In this document: one piece after another, positions 8,809 through 16,434 of the stretch
Position numbering within the stretch: position 1 is the first letter of the stretch
Layout of the letters: the number at the start of each line of letters is the position of its first letter
Assembly: GCA_016929095.1 (NCBI GenBank)
Contig: JAFGJM010000037.1
Location: 1-64,000, forward strand
Reading direction: 5' to 3'
Length of the DNA stretch: 64,000 nt
Source: Anaerolineales bacterium
Lineage (GTDB): Bacteria; Chloroflexota; Anaerolineae; Anaerolineales; UBA4823
The notes under the pieces: generated by a model
Told to the model about the DNA's origin: nothing
The model's input: the letters and a program-made list of their open reading frames with translations, nothing else
The model's database searches: none
Program-made: the position numbers and the translations under genes

Positions 8809-9578
8809 AAAAAATGAGTAATGGTAAATATTATAATAGATCCAGTTAAAAATAATAACGGGTTATCCCAGGTATGAGGGGCTTTTGCTTCTGTAATAGT
8901 CATTGATATTGGTAATAGAGCGAAAAGAAAAATCAGTTGTGTCATACTAAATGAGCTAGCAAAAAGAAGAATGGTAAGGATCGAAACGATAAACACTGTT
9001 AGACTACCCTCAATGCTCCTTAAATAAGTTTTCTTAGTAAATAGTGCATTGGTTTTATATTGATGTTTTCCAAATCGAATTCCTATTGGTTCTGCGAGTC
9101 CGTCACCAATCCCATTGATTAATATAAGGATAAAGACCAATTGAGGTTTGCCGATGCTACTCAAATAAATTGAGATTGGAATTGATGCTAAGAAATTACC
9201 GGCAGTTTGCGTTGTCATCCATAATAACGTAAGAGGTCGATCTTCTGGTCGATCAATTCCTTTGAAAGCAGTTTTAATAATTTTATTACGTGAACGGATG
9301 GGATTAATAAAAATGAGAAAAAATAGCAATCCAGATAATAAAGCAATTACTTGCATCCATATACTAGAGGTATCATTATCCGCGGAAGGTGGTTTCCTCA
9401 ATAGTACATTCAGAAGATAAGGGACAATTAGTAAGGCAAAATGGTTAATTTTGCGTGTGTAATTTACTTTTACATTCTTGTTTTCAACCAACCAACCTGT
9501 CACCCACATGATTGCAAAATATATCAATGTCTTGAGAAAGAAATCAATTAAAAATGCTGCGATCACGCTTTTCTCCAT
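8805..9578 (-). CDS. Dolichol/phytol-kinase-like membrane protein (CTP-transferase superfamily)
   Basis: A 257-residue integral membrane protein with about seven hydrophobic helices. Motifs are RKINHF near residue 42, INGIGDGLAEPIGIRFGKHQY (about 155-175), a Ser-Ile-Glu-Gly step (RSIEGSL) and a late E-x(5)-W-DN-P (EAKAPHTWDNPL). These are the signature blocks of the phosphatidate cytidylyltransferase / dolichol kinase / phytol kinase superfamily. It probably phosphorylates or activates a polyprenol-like lipid at the membrane. It is the second gene of a MarR operon: its ATG shares a base with the regulator's stop. AT-rich composition contrasts with flanking genes and hints at acquisition. The substrate is unknown. 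Confidence 0.78.
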   Translation of the reverse strand: MEKSVIAAFLIDFFLKTLIYFAIMWVTGWLVENKNVKVNYTRKINHFALLIVPYLLNVLLRKPPSADNDTSSIWMQVIALLSGLLFFLIFINPIRSRNKIIKTAFKGIDRPEDRPLTLLWMTTQTAGNFLASIPISIYLSSIGKPQLVFILILINGIGDGLAEPIGIRFGKHQYKTNALFTKKTYLRSIEGSLTVFIVSILTILLFASSFSMTQLIFLFALLPISMTITEAKAPHTWDNPLLFLTGSIIIFTITHFF

Positions 9579-10015
9579 TATTCATTTTCCATGAGGTGCG
9601 ATTGTTGAAATTTTTCATAAAGATTTTTAATTGCTTCAATTGCAAAGATTAATTGATGTACTTCAAAATCCGAAAAAATCTTAAGTCGTTCACTAATATA
9701 GGAATCTAATTGCATTCGAATAGTGTTTGAAATCATGACGCCTATTTCAGATAACTCTAGTAATTTAGAACGAGAGTCAATAGGATTTTCTGTCTGAACG
9801 ATCAATTTTTTTTGAATGAGCAGATCAGATAAATAAGTGAACGATCCTTTTTCAAGACCAATTTCTCTACCATAAAACCCCATTGATTCAGAAGGGTATT
9901 TGTTTACTAAAAGCAGGAGTTCAACCTCCTTATTATTAAGATCTACACTTAACTCAGGAGCAAAATCCTTTTTCAATTCCCGATCAAAAATTGCGAATAT
10001 TTTGGTCTCGATCAT
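9578..10015 (-). CDS. MarR-family transcriptional regulator
   Basis: A 145-residue winged-helix protein. The middle shows the expected order: helix with NNKEVELLLLVNKYPS, recognition helix region GREIGLEKGSFTYLSDLLIQK, then the wing (LIVQTENPIDSRSKLLELSE), which corresponds to the MarR wing 'xxDxRxxxxxLT'. MarR proteins are usually dimeric repressors released by a small molecule. AGGA lies 5 bases before the ATG. Two palindromes flank its own promoter, a typical autorepression layout. It is co-transcribed with the membrane lipid-kinase-like gene. AT-rich like that neighbour. Confidence 0.88.
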   Translation of the reverse strand: MIETKIFAIFDRELKKDFAPELSVDLNNKEVELLLLVNKYPSESMGFYGREIGLEKGSFTYLSDLLIQKKLIVQTENPIDSRSKLLELSEIGVMISNTIRMQLDSYISERLKIFSDFEVHQLIFAIEAIKNLYEKFQQSHLMENE

Positions 10016-10027
10016 ATTATCCTAATA

Positions 10028-10045
10028 TAGTTAGAATTATAACTA
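10028..10045. promoter_or_regulatory. MarR operator, promoter-proximal copy
   Basis: TAGTTAGAATTATAACTA is an 18-bp palindrome with a single mismatch to the perfect copy at 10081-10098. It covers the expected transcription start of the marR operon, so binding would block initiation. Confidence 0.65.
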
Positions 10046-10074
10046 ATTTTATTGTATAATTGCATTAATGTCAA
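10046..10074 (-). promoter_or_regulatory. Sigma-70-type promoter of the marR operon
   Basis: On the minus strand TTGACA (10074-10069), a 17-base spacer and TAAAAT (10051-10046) form a near-consensus promoter. It lies 30 bases upstream of the marR start codon and is boxed by the two palindromes. Confidence 0.7.
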
Positions 10075-10080
10075 TAATTA

Positions 10081-10098
10081 TAGTTATAATTATAACTA
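10081..10098. promoter_or_regulatory. MarR operator, perfect 18-bp palindrome
   Basis: TAGTTATAATTATAACTA is a perfect palindrome just upstream of the -35 box. The centre-to-centre distance to the downstream copy is 53 bases, about five helical turns, so two dimers would sit on the same DNA face. It also lies in the upstream region of the divergent small gene at 10173. Confidence 0.7.
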
Positions 10099-10172
10099 AA
10101 GCATTTCATTAATAAGCCGATATTGTTGTTAAGCAGAGTCTTGTTAAAGACTTAAGTCAGGAGAAAAGAAAA

Positions 10173-10355
10173 ATGCAGATCAATAACATTCGAAATGAAC
10201 CAATAAAACCTACACAACCAGCTGCTCCCTTACCTCCACCAGGTGGTAACATAGAAAATCGAAAACCACCAGCAGAACCAAATAAACCTTCGGCGCCAGT
10301 CGATCCAAATCAGCAAAGCCTTGATAAAAAAATGAAAGTGGATATTTACATTTAA
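10173..10355 (+). CDS. Small proline-rich protein, divergent from marR
   Basis: A 60-residue hydrophilic protein with a Pro/Asn-rich centre (PTQPAAPLPPPGGN, PNKPSAPVDPN) and a short basic end. GGAG stands 11 bases before the ATG. It has no signal peptide, membrane helix or Cys. It is divergent from the MarR operon and shares the 18-bp palindromes upstream, so it may be regulated with it. Function unknown; the composition suggests a disordered peptide. Confidence 0.5.
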   Translation: MQINNIRNEPIKPTQPAAPLPPPGGNIENRKPPAEPNKPSAPVDPNQQSLDKKMKVDIYI

Positions 10356-10444
10356 TATATTAAAAATGACACTCTGCGCAGAATACCATAGAGCATCGAT
10401 TTATTAGATTTTCCTTAATTTATACTTACGGTACCAATCAATAG

Positions 10445-10917
10445 TTACTGGAAACTCTTATCGTAAGGTGTGGAATTGTCGCCAAAGGCCCTAATAAATT
10501 TACTCGAATCCACAAGGAATGGTTTCTCAAACACGTAAGACATCTCCACCATTTTCTTCGCGGCAGGAATAAAAAAACCGCCGATCTTGACCTTTGCTTT
10601 GGGCATAATGGTGAATTTTGGCTTCAATCCAGCTTCTTTGATAAACAGGTGAGTAATTCGCGTTCAGTCAACGCGGGTCGATTAGAGACGTGCAAAGCTT
10701 GACCGAGAGCTTCTTCATATTCACCCAAAATCACAAGCGCCTCACCGAAATCGCTTTTATAAGTGAAGGAATGAGGCAGGTCATGAGAACCCATTACCTC
10801 GGCAGATTTCCCCTTCTAAAAGCTAGGCAAGAGTGCGTTCGCCAAATGCAGATTCCAGCACATCAGGACCATAAAAATCTGAGCCTCGTGCCATTGCAAC
10901 ACTGACTCTACCTGCTC
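10445..10917 (-). pseudogene. Frameshifted NAD-dependent epimerase/dehydratase remnant
   Basis: Reading the minus strand across three frames recovers a continuous epimerase-like sequence: VAMARGSDFYGPDVLESAFG (about 10905-10835), an in-frame TAG, then SHDLPHSFTYKSDFGEAL and ALGQALHVSNRPALTEREL (about 10790-10640), then GLKPKFTIMPKAK to FLVDSSKFIRAFG (10630-10445). The order matches the C-terminal half of NmrA/SDR-type epimerases of the 'GSDFYGPGV ... DLPHTYTY' group. At least two frameshifts and one stop are present, and the N-terminal NAD-binding half is missing. Inactive. Confidence 0.8.
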
Positions 10918-11189
10918 AGGGTTTAGGGCTTCGTCTACGACGGAGACGGCCGTGGTCTGCCAGTTCTCATGCGTTTTTTCGCAGAAGGTGCACCAAGTGC
11001 GAAGCCCTTTGTAAGTGTAAACTTGGCTCGAACTATCGTTATATGACATTCGGGAATTGTACATCTGGCGTCTCGCGCAAAGCCCACTGTAAAAACGAGC
11101 ACGGCTCGAAATTTTTCCCCTAAGGCACCGCTCAACCAGTTTCCCTTTTACCCCAAAAAAGGTATTCGAAGTTTGAGTTTAAAAAGTTG
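10918..11189. other. Stretch without a recognisable gene
   Basis: Only short unsupported frames are present. The epimerase similarity fades here, and I see no promoter, tRNA or repeat that I can defend. Confidence 0.5.
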
Positions 11190-11231
11190 CGCCCCCGGCG
11201 CGGCTCGAATGCGCAACCTACTGATTCGAAG
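11190..11231 (-). pseudogene. 3' half of a tRNA-Arg(TCG) gene
   Basis: On the minus strand the sequence runs from the anticodon loop (CTTCGAA, anticodon TCG) through the 3' anticodon stem (TCAG), variable loop, T-arm (GCGCA-TTCGAGC-CGCGC) and 3' acceptor strand (CGGGGGC). The 5' half (acceptor, D-arm, 5' anticodon stem) is absent: similarity ends exactly in the anticodon loop. A cut at that point is typical of the att-site copy left by tRNA-targeting integrases. Confidence 0.6.
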
Positions 11232-11768
11232 AATAGTAATTGTGTTCTGTATAGTATATATGGGGTATTAAGTTAGTATGAACCAGTAGATATGGCGGTA
11301 GAAGAGAATAAATAGCATGATTTACACGAAAATTGCACAAAATCGCACCGGCTTTTAAGGAGTGGCTGGTAGGCAAAAAAATTATTAATTTTGTCGGGTT
11401 CATAACCCAAAGGTAATGAGCATGAATCCTGAAATCACGGGCATATCAGTAAATGTTTGGGTTGATATTCTTCAAGCTAAGACTCATCTTTTCACTTTCT
11501 TTGAGCCTGGGCGAAATGATCTTTTCTGCAATTGAGTCCAAGGGAACTGGAAATTTAAATGAGTTTTTCCATAATTAGTAAGTCCAAAACCCTAAAACCT
11601 ATCCAAATGGATAGGTTATCAGGTTAAAACCTACCGATATTGATATATTGAATTGTCATTACCGGAATGATACCCTTGACCTATCTCAAGAAGAGACCAT
11701 TTGGTAAGCAACAATAAGATCTCTTCGTAATTAAATCGTCAAGGAACTAACGCATGTTTAAACCAAAA
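11232..11768. other. AT-rich stretch without a gene
   Basis: No supportable gene. It holds one perfect hairpin, AACCTATCC-aaat-GGATAGGTT (11596-11617). The rest is low in coding signal. It lies between two broken tRNA genes and probably is decayed mobile DNA. Confidence 0.5.
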
Positions 11769-11786
11769 ACGCCCCTTATAGGGCGT
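11769..11786 (-). terminator. Rho-independent terminator
   Basis: On the minus strand ACGCCC-tataag-GGGCGT is followed by TTTTTGG. It sits 11 bases past the 3' end of the truncated initiator tRNA and would have ended its transcript. Confidence 0.7.
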
Positions 11787-11797
11787 CTGGAAAATAG

Positions 11798-11855
11798 TAG
11801 CGGGGGTTGGATTCGAACCAACGACCTCCGGGTTATGAGCCCGACGAGCTGCCAC
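11798..11855 (-). pseudogene. Truncated initiator tRNA-Met (5' part missing)
   Basis: The minus strand carries 58 bases equal to the 3' part of an initiator tRNA: end of D-loop and D-stem, anticodon stem TCGGG-CTCATAA-CCCG with the three G:C pairs of initiators, variable loop, T-arm and acceptor. The 5' acceptor strand and most of the D-arm are replaced by a hydrolase fragment. It differs from the intact copy at 13008-13079 at four positions, two of which are a compensated T-stem pair (GTTGG/CCAAC against CTTGG/CCAAG), so it was once a separate functional gene. Confidence 0.8.
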
Positions 11856-12027
11856 CGGCAAGGGCACCATTGGCCTGTCCATCCGATGAAAGATACAACA
11901 TCTTGTCGATTGTGCCGGGGGGTGGCCAGCCATTAGCCTCCTTCCATATGTTGGACCCCATAACGAAGTAGGTGGCGACAAGGATATCGACATCGTCGTT
12001 GCGTAGCCAACGCGAGAAAAAATTCAA
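11856..12027 (-). pseudogene. CocE/NonD (S15 peptidase-like) hydrolase fragment
   Basis: About 57 codons on the minus strand read NFFSRWLRNDDVDI, then ATYFVMGSNIWKEANGWPPP and MLYLSSDGQANG. This matches the junction between catalytic and jelly-roll domains of CocE/NonD hydrolases ('FVMG.N.W....WP.......YYL.s.G.AN'). Catalytic residues are absent and the fragment runs directly into the broken tRNA. A rearrangement scar. Confidence 0.65.
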
Positions 12028-12128
12028 TGGATGCAGGAAAATTACGCTTGATTTTAACTATAAAATAATTTATCTAGCCACCATACACCTTAAATATAGA
12101 AAAATTAATCGGAACGATTTATGTACTC

Positions 12129-12686
12129 CTATGATTTCTTGTATCCAAATGAAATTGGCGTTATAAGAAATCTCTTCAGTTCTCTATACCTGTGGAAATA
12201 ATCACGCCGCTCAAATGATAAATAATGGATCGCTTCCCATAAAAATACCCATCCGCCAACCAGCAAGCCTTCCAAAAGTACTTCAGCGAATATGGATTTG
12301 GGCAAAATATCAATTAAAACAAAATTGAGAGAAATAAAAAACAAAGATATGATGGATAAAAGCGCTGTTGTCTTGAACAACCTGATAATTTTCTTCTTTT
12401 CTATCGAACAATAAATTTTGTAGTAATTCTTGTAGCTATCTTTTAATAAAGCTTCCTTTGATGGATCTCTTTCTGCTTTTTCGATAAAAAAATTTATTTC
12501 GAAGATTTGTTTTAATGGAATATCTTCAGAACACAAATCCAAAAACTCCGCCAGTTCCGGATGCATATCTCTTTTTTTTAAAATGGAGTTATCCCATTCG
12601 TGGAAAAAGTCCATATAATCATCCAGCGCAATATCGATCACGCTTTGCCCGGAGTCTGGATTTATGCGATAAATATTTTCAGACAT
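12129..12686 (-). CDS. Hypothetical membrane protein with two C-terminal helices
   Basis: A 185-residue protein. The first 100 residues are soluble, acidic and mainly helical; residues about 108-128 (LLSIISLFFISLNFVLIDIL) and 137-152 (LLEGLLVGGWVFLWEA) are membrane helices, with a basic tail after. The EGLLVGGWVFLWEAIHYLSF segment looks well conserved in kind, suggesting a real family, but I cannot name it. The start at 12686 lacks a strong ribosome site. AT-rich, located between a broken and an intact initiator tRNA, so it may be acquired cargo. Confidence 0.65.
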   Translation of the reverse strand: MSENIYRINPDSGQSVIDIALDDYMDFFHEWDNSILKKRDMHPELAEFLDLCSEDIPLKQIFEINFFIEKAERDPSKEALLKDSYKNYYKIYCSIEKKKIIRLFKTTALLSIISLFFISLNFVLIDILPKSIFAEVLLEGLLVGGWVFLWEAIHYLSFERRDYFHRYRELKRFLITPISFGYKKS

Positions 12687-12972
12687 ATGTGGATATGATT
12701 TATCGGTAAGGTTTGGGTGAAGTATCCTTTTAATACAATACCCAAAGTTTCTGCGATTTTAGGGTTGAATAATTCTGAGCGTCTCACGCAATGGGGTGTT
12801 TTTTGAACACTTGCTGAACTTCGCCAATAGCTAACGAGCTTTACATCAAAGATGGTTTTTTTCTCCCAATGGGATGTAACACAAAACTTCTTACTTATTA
12901 TCTCACACTTTAAATCAATGAATAAACTTTGGCGGCAAACGGAAGTTATCAACTGTTGGCAGGTCTAATGAA

Positions 12973-12999
12973 AAACCAGAGTCTGACGGACTCTGGTTT
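12973..12999. terminator. Bidirectional terminator next to tRNA-fMet
   Basis: AAACCAGAGTC-tgacg-GACTCTGGTTT forms an 11-bp stem with T-runs on both strands (GTTTTTT on plus, GGTTTTTC on minus). It lies 8 bases past the 3' end of the tRNA. Confidence 0.85.
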
Positions 13000-13007
13000 G
13001 TTTTTTA

Positions 13008-13079
13008 TAGCGGGGCTTGGACTCGAACCAAGGACCTTCGGGTTATGAGCCCGACGAGCTGCCACTGCTCCACCCCGCA
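13008..13079 (-). tRNA. Initiator tRNA-fMet (CAT)
   Basis: A 72-base cloverleaf on the minus strand. Acceptor GCGGGG pairs with CCCCGC. The 1-72 position is an unpaired T/T, and the anticodon stem has three G:C pairs (TCGGG-CTCATAA-CCCGA), both initiator hallmarks. The T-arm is CTTGG-TTCGAGT-CCAAG. CCA is not encoded. A terminator follows directly. Confidence 0.92.
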
Positions 13080-13184
13080 TCGGGGGAAAATTTTGCCCGC
13101 CAGCTTACCTACCCGGCGAGCGGTCAACATTATAGCACGCCCATCTACCTGAGTCAAGCGAACCCCCTCCCCAATAATGATTGA

Positions 13185-13193
13185 TGTTATAAT
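13185..13193 (+). promoter_or_regulatory. Extended -10 promoter of the methyltransferase gene
   Basis: TGTTATAAT (TGn-TATAAT) ends 12 bases before the ATG at 13206 and 8 before an out-of-phase ATG at 13202. There is no ribosome site between, so the mRNA is probably leaderless or nearly so. There is no -35 match, as is usual for extended -10 promoters. Confidence 0.55.
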
Positions 13194-13205
13194 CGCTGAC
13201 CATGC

Positions 13206-13943
13206 ATGAATCCGGATAATGATTTCCCTGCTCTCTACCATGCGCATCACAGCCTTCAACTTGAAGACCTGCCATTTTGGTTCGATATGGCAAAGCGTTT
13301 TAGCGCCCCGATCCTCGAACTGGGCTGCGGTACTGGGCGTATATTTTCCCCTTTAAGTAAAGCCGGATACAAATTGATCGGCATTGATAATGATATAGAC
13401 ATGCTTTCGTATCTCAGGAATCATTGGGATGGGAATGCTTCTCCTGCGCTCTTTTTGGCGGATATGACCAGTTTTCACCTGAGACCGATCTTCCGATTGG
13501 TGATTTTACCCTGCAATACCTATAGCACACTAACAGTAGAACAACGCCGGTCAGTTTTGGCTTGTGTACGGGGTTGTTTGAAGAAAAATGGTGCATTTGT
13601 TGTGAGTATGCCCAATCCTGATTTGCTCAAGCGTTTACCAAAAGAATCTACGGTTGAAGTTGAAGAGATTTTCCCCCACCCGGTGGATGGCGAGCCGGTG
13701 CAGGTGAGCAGCGCCTGGAAACGTACTCAAGACATCTTTTCTCTAACATGGTATTACGATCGCCTGTTTCCGGATGGTCACGTGAAAAGATCTACAACTC
13801 AAATATGCCATTATATACAAAACAGCGACTTGTATGTTGAAGAGTTTCGACAGGCAGGCTTTGAAGACGTAGCCACTTTTGGTGATTTCGATAAATCGCC
13901 TTTTGGTGATGATTCCCCAAACCTGATTGTGGTGGCAAGCTAG
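13206..13943 (+). CDS. Class I SAM-dependent methyltransferase
   Basis: A 245-residue methyltransferase. Motif I, ILELGCGTGRIFSPL (about 36-50), binds S-adenosylmethionine; LIGIDNDIDML supplies the acidic motif II; the motif IV region reads FRLVILPCNTYSTL, and a later post-motif region CLKKNGAFVVSMPNPDL follows. The acceptor is not readable. It stands alone downstream of the initiator tRNA, which is on the other strand, with its own extended -10 promoter very close to the start codon. Confidence 0.88.
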   Translation: MNPDNDFPALYHAHHSLQLEDLPFWFDMAKRFSAPILELGCGTGRIFSPLSKAGYKLIGIDNDIDMLSYLRNHWDGNASPALFLADMTSFHLRPIFRLVILPCNTYSTLTVEQRRSVLACVRGCLKKNGAFVVSMPNPDLLKRLPKESTVEVEEIFPHPVDGEPVQVSSAWKRTQDIFSLTWYYDRLFPDGHVKRSTTQICHYIQNSDLYVEEFRQAGFEDVATFGDFDKSPFGDDSPNLIVVAS

Positions 13944-14141
13944 AACATTTCCCTGACCCCGGTCCTTTCTCTCGCTGTTTCGAATATTGAAGGAATAAGG
14001 GGAGGATGGTAAATCTTTCTTATAAAAATTCTACATTGTATTGATATTCCTCTGATATTGGTATTGTAAGATATGGGCAACAAAAAAATATAAGATAAAT
14101 ATTATCCTAATTAGTTTATCAATTTCCAGAGGAGATTTGCC

Positions 14142-14567
14142 ATGACTGTATATTTAACCCCCTATCGACGAATGAGTAACTTGCGAAATGCCATGAATCG
14201 CTTAATTGAAGAAAACATCGAAGAAGCCCCTTCTGAACGCGAGATGCTTTTATCGTTGGATATCACTGCCAACGAAGATGCTTATGATCTTACAGCTTTC
14301 GTTCCCGGTTTGGAAGCGGATGAATTGAACATCGAAATTATCAACAACACGGTTGCTCTGCGGGGTGAATTTGCCACCGAAGAGAAAAAAGAAACGCAAT
14401 ACTTGTCTTGTGAGTTGCCCAGCGGGCGATTCAGCCGAGTGGTAACATTGCCTACTGCTTTAGACCCCGCCAAAGCTGAAGCCAGCATCAAGAACGGCGT
14501 ACTCAAATTACATATTCCCAAGGCAGAGGCTCATCGTCCAAAGGCGATCAAAGTCAAAGCCAATTAA
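14142..14567 (+). CDS. Hsp20/alpha-crystallin family small heat-shock protein
   Basis: A 141-residue holdase chaperone. The alpha-crystallin domain spans about residues 38-130: VPGLEADELNIEIINN, then the GEF...L strand and the conserved A-x-x-x-N-G-V-L-K-L block (ASIKNGVLKLHIPK). The tail carries an I-x-V motif (AIKV) that docks neighbouring dimers. GGAG precedes the ATG by 9 bases. A terminator follows, so it is a single-gene unit. No CIRCE element is seen. Confidence 0.95.
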   Translation: MTVYLTPYRRMSNLRNAMNRLIEENIEEAPSEREMLLSLDITANEDAYDLTAFVPGLEADELNIEIINNTVALRGEFATEEKKETQYLSCELPSGRFSRVVTLPTALDPAKAEASIKNGVLKLHIPKAEAHRPKAIKVKAN

Positions 14568-14587
14568 TATGATTTTTTCTTCATTAT

Positions 14588-14639
14588 CAGGCATCCCAGT
14601 GTAATGTATGATTATCGGTTGATTTCTCTGGGATGCCTG
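14588..14639 (+). terminator. Terminator-like hairpin after hsp20
   Basis: CAGGCATCCCAG at 14588-14599 pairs perfectly with CTGGGATGCCTG at 14628-14639, with a 28-base loop and a short AT-rich tail. Confidence 0.65.
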
Positions 14640-14675
14640 ATTATTAACGGGGTATCAAAACCGGGTGCCCCGCAT

Positions 14676-14693
14676 TTGATCGATTTCGATCAA
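14676..14693. promoter_or_regulatory. Palindromic operator candidate upstream of the rhomboid gene
   Basis: TTGATCGATTTCGATCAA is an 18-bp inverted repeat (8-bp arms, TT centre) 75 bases before the rhomboid ATG, with AT-rich promoter-like sequence (TATAATAATTAAA) after it. The TTGAT/ATCAA ends recall FNR/CRP-family sites, but the 8-base spacing differs from FNR. Confidence 0.45.
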
Positions 14694-14768
14694 AATTGCC
14701 TCACCTATAATAATTAAATCATAATATACTTATCATAGCTTTAGTATTCAACAAAGCGGGAAGCTGAT

Positions 14769-15494
14769 ATGCTGCCAATACGCGATACCATTCGGTCGTA
14801 CACATTTCCGATCATCACCTGGTTGATTATTGGTTTGAATACTGTGGTATTTTTCTTTGAGTTGAACCTGTCTTCCGCTGATCTAAACCGGTTTATCCAA
14901 ATCTTTGCTCTTACACCGGCGAATTTGCATCTGAATCAACCATGGGTGTTGATCAATCATCCCTCGCCGTTGATCACGTTGATTACCCACATGTTCCTGC
15001 ACGGCGGCTGGTTCCATTTCTTGAGCAACATGTGGATATTGTTCATTTTTGGGGATAATGTCGAAGACCGCATGGGATCGGTGCGATACTTGTTATTCTA
15101 CTTGCTGGGTGGCATGGCTGCCGGCGTTTTACAGGCATTGGTCTCACCGTTAAGTGAAGTACCCTCTTTAGGCGCCAGCGGCGCCATCGCCGCCGTGTTG
15201 GGCGCTTACTTCCTGCTTTATCCCCATGCACGCGTCACTACGTTGATCCCACTAGTATTCATTCCCTGGTTTATCGAAATCCCCGCAGTGATATATCTGG
15301 GAATATGGTTCGTATCGCAGCTTTTCTCAGGTATCGCCTCGTTAGGATTACCTGAGACAGCCAGCATGGGCGGCGTTGCCTGGTTTGCTCATATTGGCGG
15401 CTTCGTGTTTGGTTTGCTTTTCGCCCGCTTGTTTATTCCCCGCCGTCACCCGGCATTCCTTCGCCAATATCCGGATGAATATTGGCCCTGGTAG
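14769..15494 (+). CDS. Rhomboid-family intramembrane serine protease
   Basis: A 241-residue protein with six hydrophobic helices. The L1 loop and helix read HMFLHGGWFHFLSNMWIL, the catalytic Ser is in GASGAIAAVLGAYFL (Ser137) and the catalytic His in FAHIGGFVFG (about 208). This is the full GxSG...H dyad, so it should cleave transmembrane substrates in the plane of the membrane. It is followed after 19 bases by a second membrane-linked protease gene on the same strand. A palindrome upstream may control both. Confidence 0.95.
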   Translation: MLPIRDTIRSYTFPIITWLIIGLNTVVFFFELNLSSADLNRFIQIFALTPANLHLNQPWVLINHPSPLITLITHMFLHGGWFHFLSNMWILFIFGDNVEDRMGSVRYLLFYLLGGMAAGVLQALVSPLSEVPSLGASGAIAAVLGAYFLLYPHARVTTLIPLVFIPWFIEIPAVIYLGIWFVSQLFSGIASLGLPETASMGGVAWFAHIGGFVFGLLFARLFIPRRHPAFLRQYPDEYWPW

Positions 15495-15513
15495 CCGGTT
15501 TGGGAGGTTGTTT

Positions 15514-16362
15514 ATGGACTTCACACTCTTATTGATGCTCTTCTTGATCGTTTCTTCGTTGCAACCGGTAATCCGACAAAAAATCTTGGAAGCCAACCGC
15601 ACTAAGATGCTGCGCAGCCTGGAGGAGAAACGCGGCTCGCGGGTCATTGCGTTAATTCACCGCCAGGAAAGGCTTTCTTTTTTGGGCTTTCCCCTGGCGA
15701 GATACATCGATATCAACGACTCGGAAGAATTACTGCGGGCGATCAAATTGACCGACCCCAAGATTCCCATCGATTTGGTCTTGCACACGCCGGGCGGGTT
15801 GGTGCTGGCTGCCGAACAAATTGCTACCGCATTATGCCGCCACAAGGCAAAGGTCACTGTATTTATTCCTCATTATGCCATGTCGGGCGGTACTTTGATT
15901 GCCCTGGCAGCCGATGAGATCACTATGGACGATAATGCCGTATTAGGACCGGTCGATCCCCAACTTGGACAGCACCCTGCCGTATCGATCCTGTCTGTGT
16001 TGGAACAAAAGAGTATCGATAAAGTCGACGATGAAACTCTCATCCAGGCTGATATGGCGCGGAAAGCCCTGCGCCAGGTAAAAGATACCGTAAAACGCAT
16101 TGTGGCGGAGCGCATGTCTCCTGATGCAGCCGAGAACCTGGCAGATATTATGACCAGCGGACGCTGGACTCATGATTACCCCATTTCAGTAGAGGAAGCC
16201 CGCCAACTCGGTTTACCCATCAATACCGATATTCCCACTGAGGTGTACCAACTGATGAATTTATTCCCTCAGGCAGGCGGAGGCAGACCCTCAGTGGAAT
16301 ATATTCCCGTCCCATACCGTGAGAAGAAATCTGGTCCGCTGGGTAATGACATGCCACGATGA
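15514..16362 (+). CDS. SDH-type Clp-fold serine protease (PF01972-like)
   Basis: A 282-residue protein with an N-terminal membrane helix (MDFTLLLMLFLIVSS). The Clp fold is shown by LVLHTPGGLVLAAEQIA (oxyanion loop) and AMSGGTLIALAADEI, where the Ser of MSGG is the nucleophile; MDDNAVLGPVDPQLG follows, as in the SppA/SDH group. GGGAGG lies 7 bases before the ATG at 15514. Longer frames upstream overlap the rhomboid gene and are not used. Probably a membrane quality-control or signal-peptide-degrading protease working with the rhomboid. Confidence 0.9.
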   Translation: MDFTLLLMLFLIVSSLQPVIRQKILEANRTKMLRSLEEKRGSRVIALIHRQERLSFLGFPLARYIDINDSEELLRAIKLTDPKIPIDLVLHTPGGLVLAAEQIATALCRHKAKVTVFIPHYAMSGGTLIALAADEITMDDNAVLGPVDPQLGQHPAVSILSVLEQKSIDKVDDETLIQADMARKALRQVKDTVKRIVAERMSPDAAENLADIMTSGRWTHDYPISVEEARQLGLPINTDIPTEVYQLMNLFPQAGGGRPSVEYIPVPYREKKSGPLGNDMPR

Positions 16363-16434
16363 TACTCTTTTGCTGATCCGTGGTTATATATATAGCAAAG
16401 CCGAGTGATTAAATTTGGTCTAAGGAGAGAAGCG

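Noticed and set aside
10816..11064. An 82-codon minus-strand frame with Cys residues
   Set aside because: Its C-terminal part is the epimerase pseudogene read in the wrong frame; no independent support.
12662..12952. A 96-codon minus-strand frame next to the membrane protein gene
   Set aside because: It overlaps the better-supported gene at 12129-12686, has no ribosome site and atypical composition.
11798..13079. The two initiator tRNA copies as attL/attR of an inserted element
   Set aside because: They differ at four of 57 positions, including a compensated T-stem pair, so they are diverged paralogues, not a recent att duplication. No integrase lies between them.
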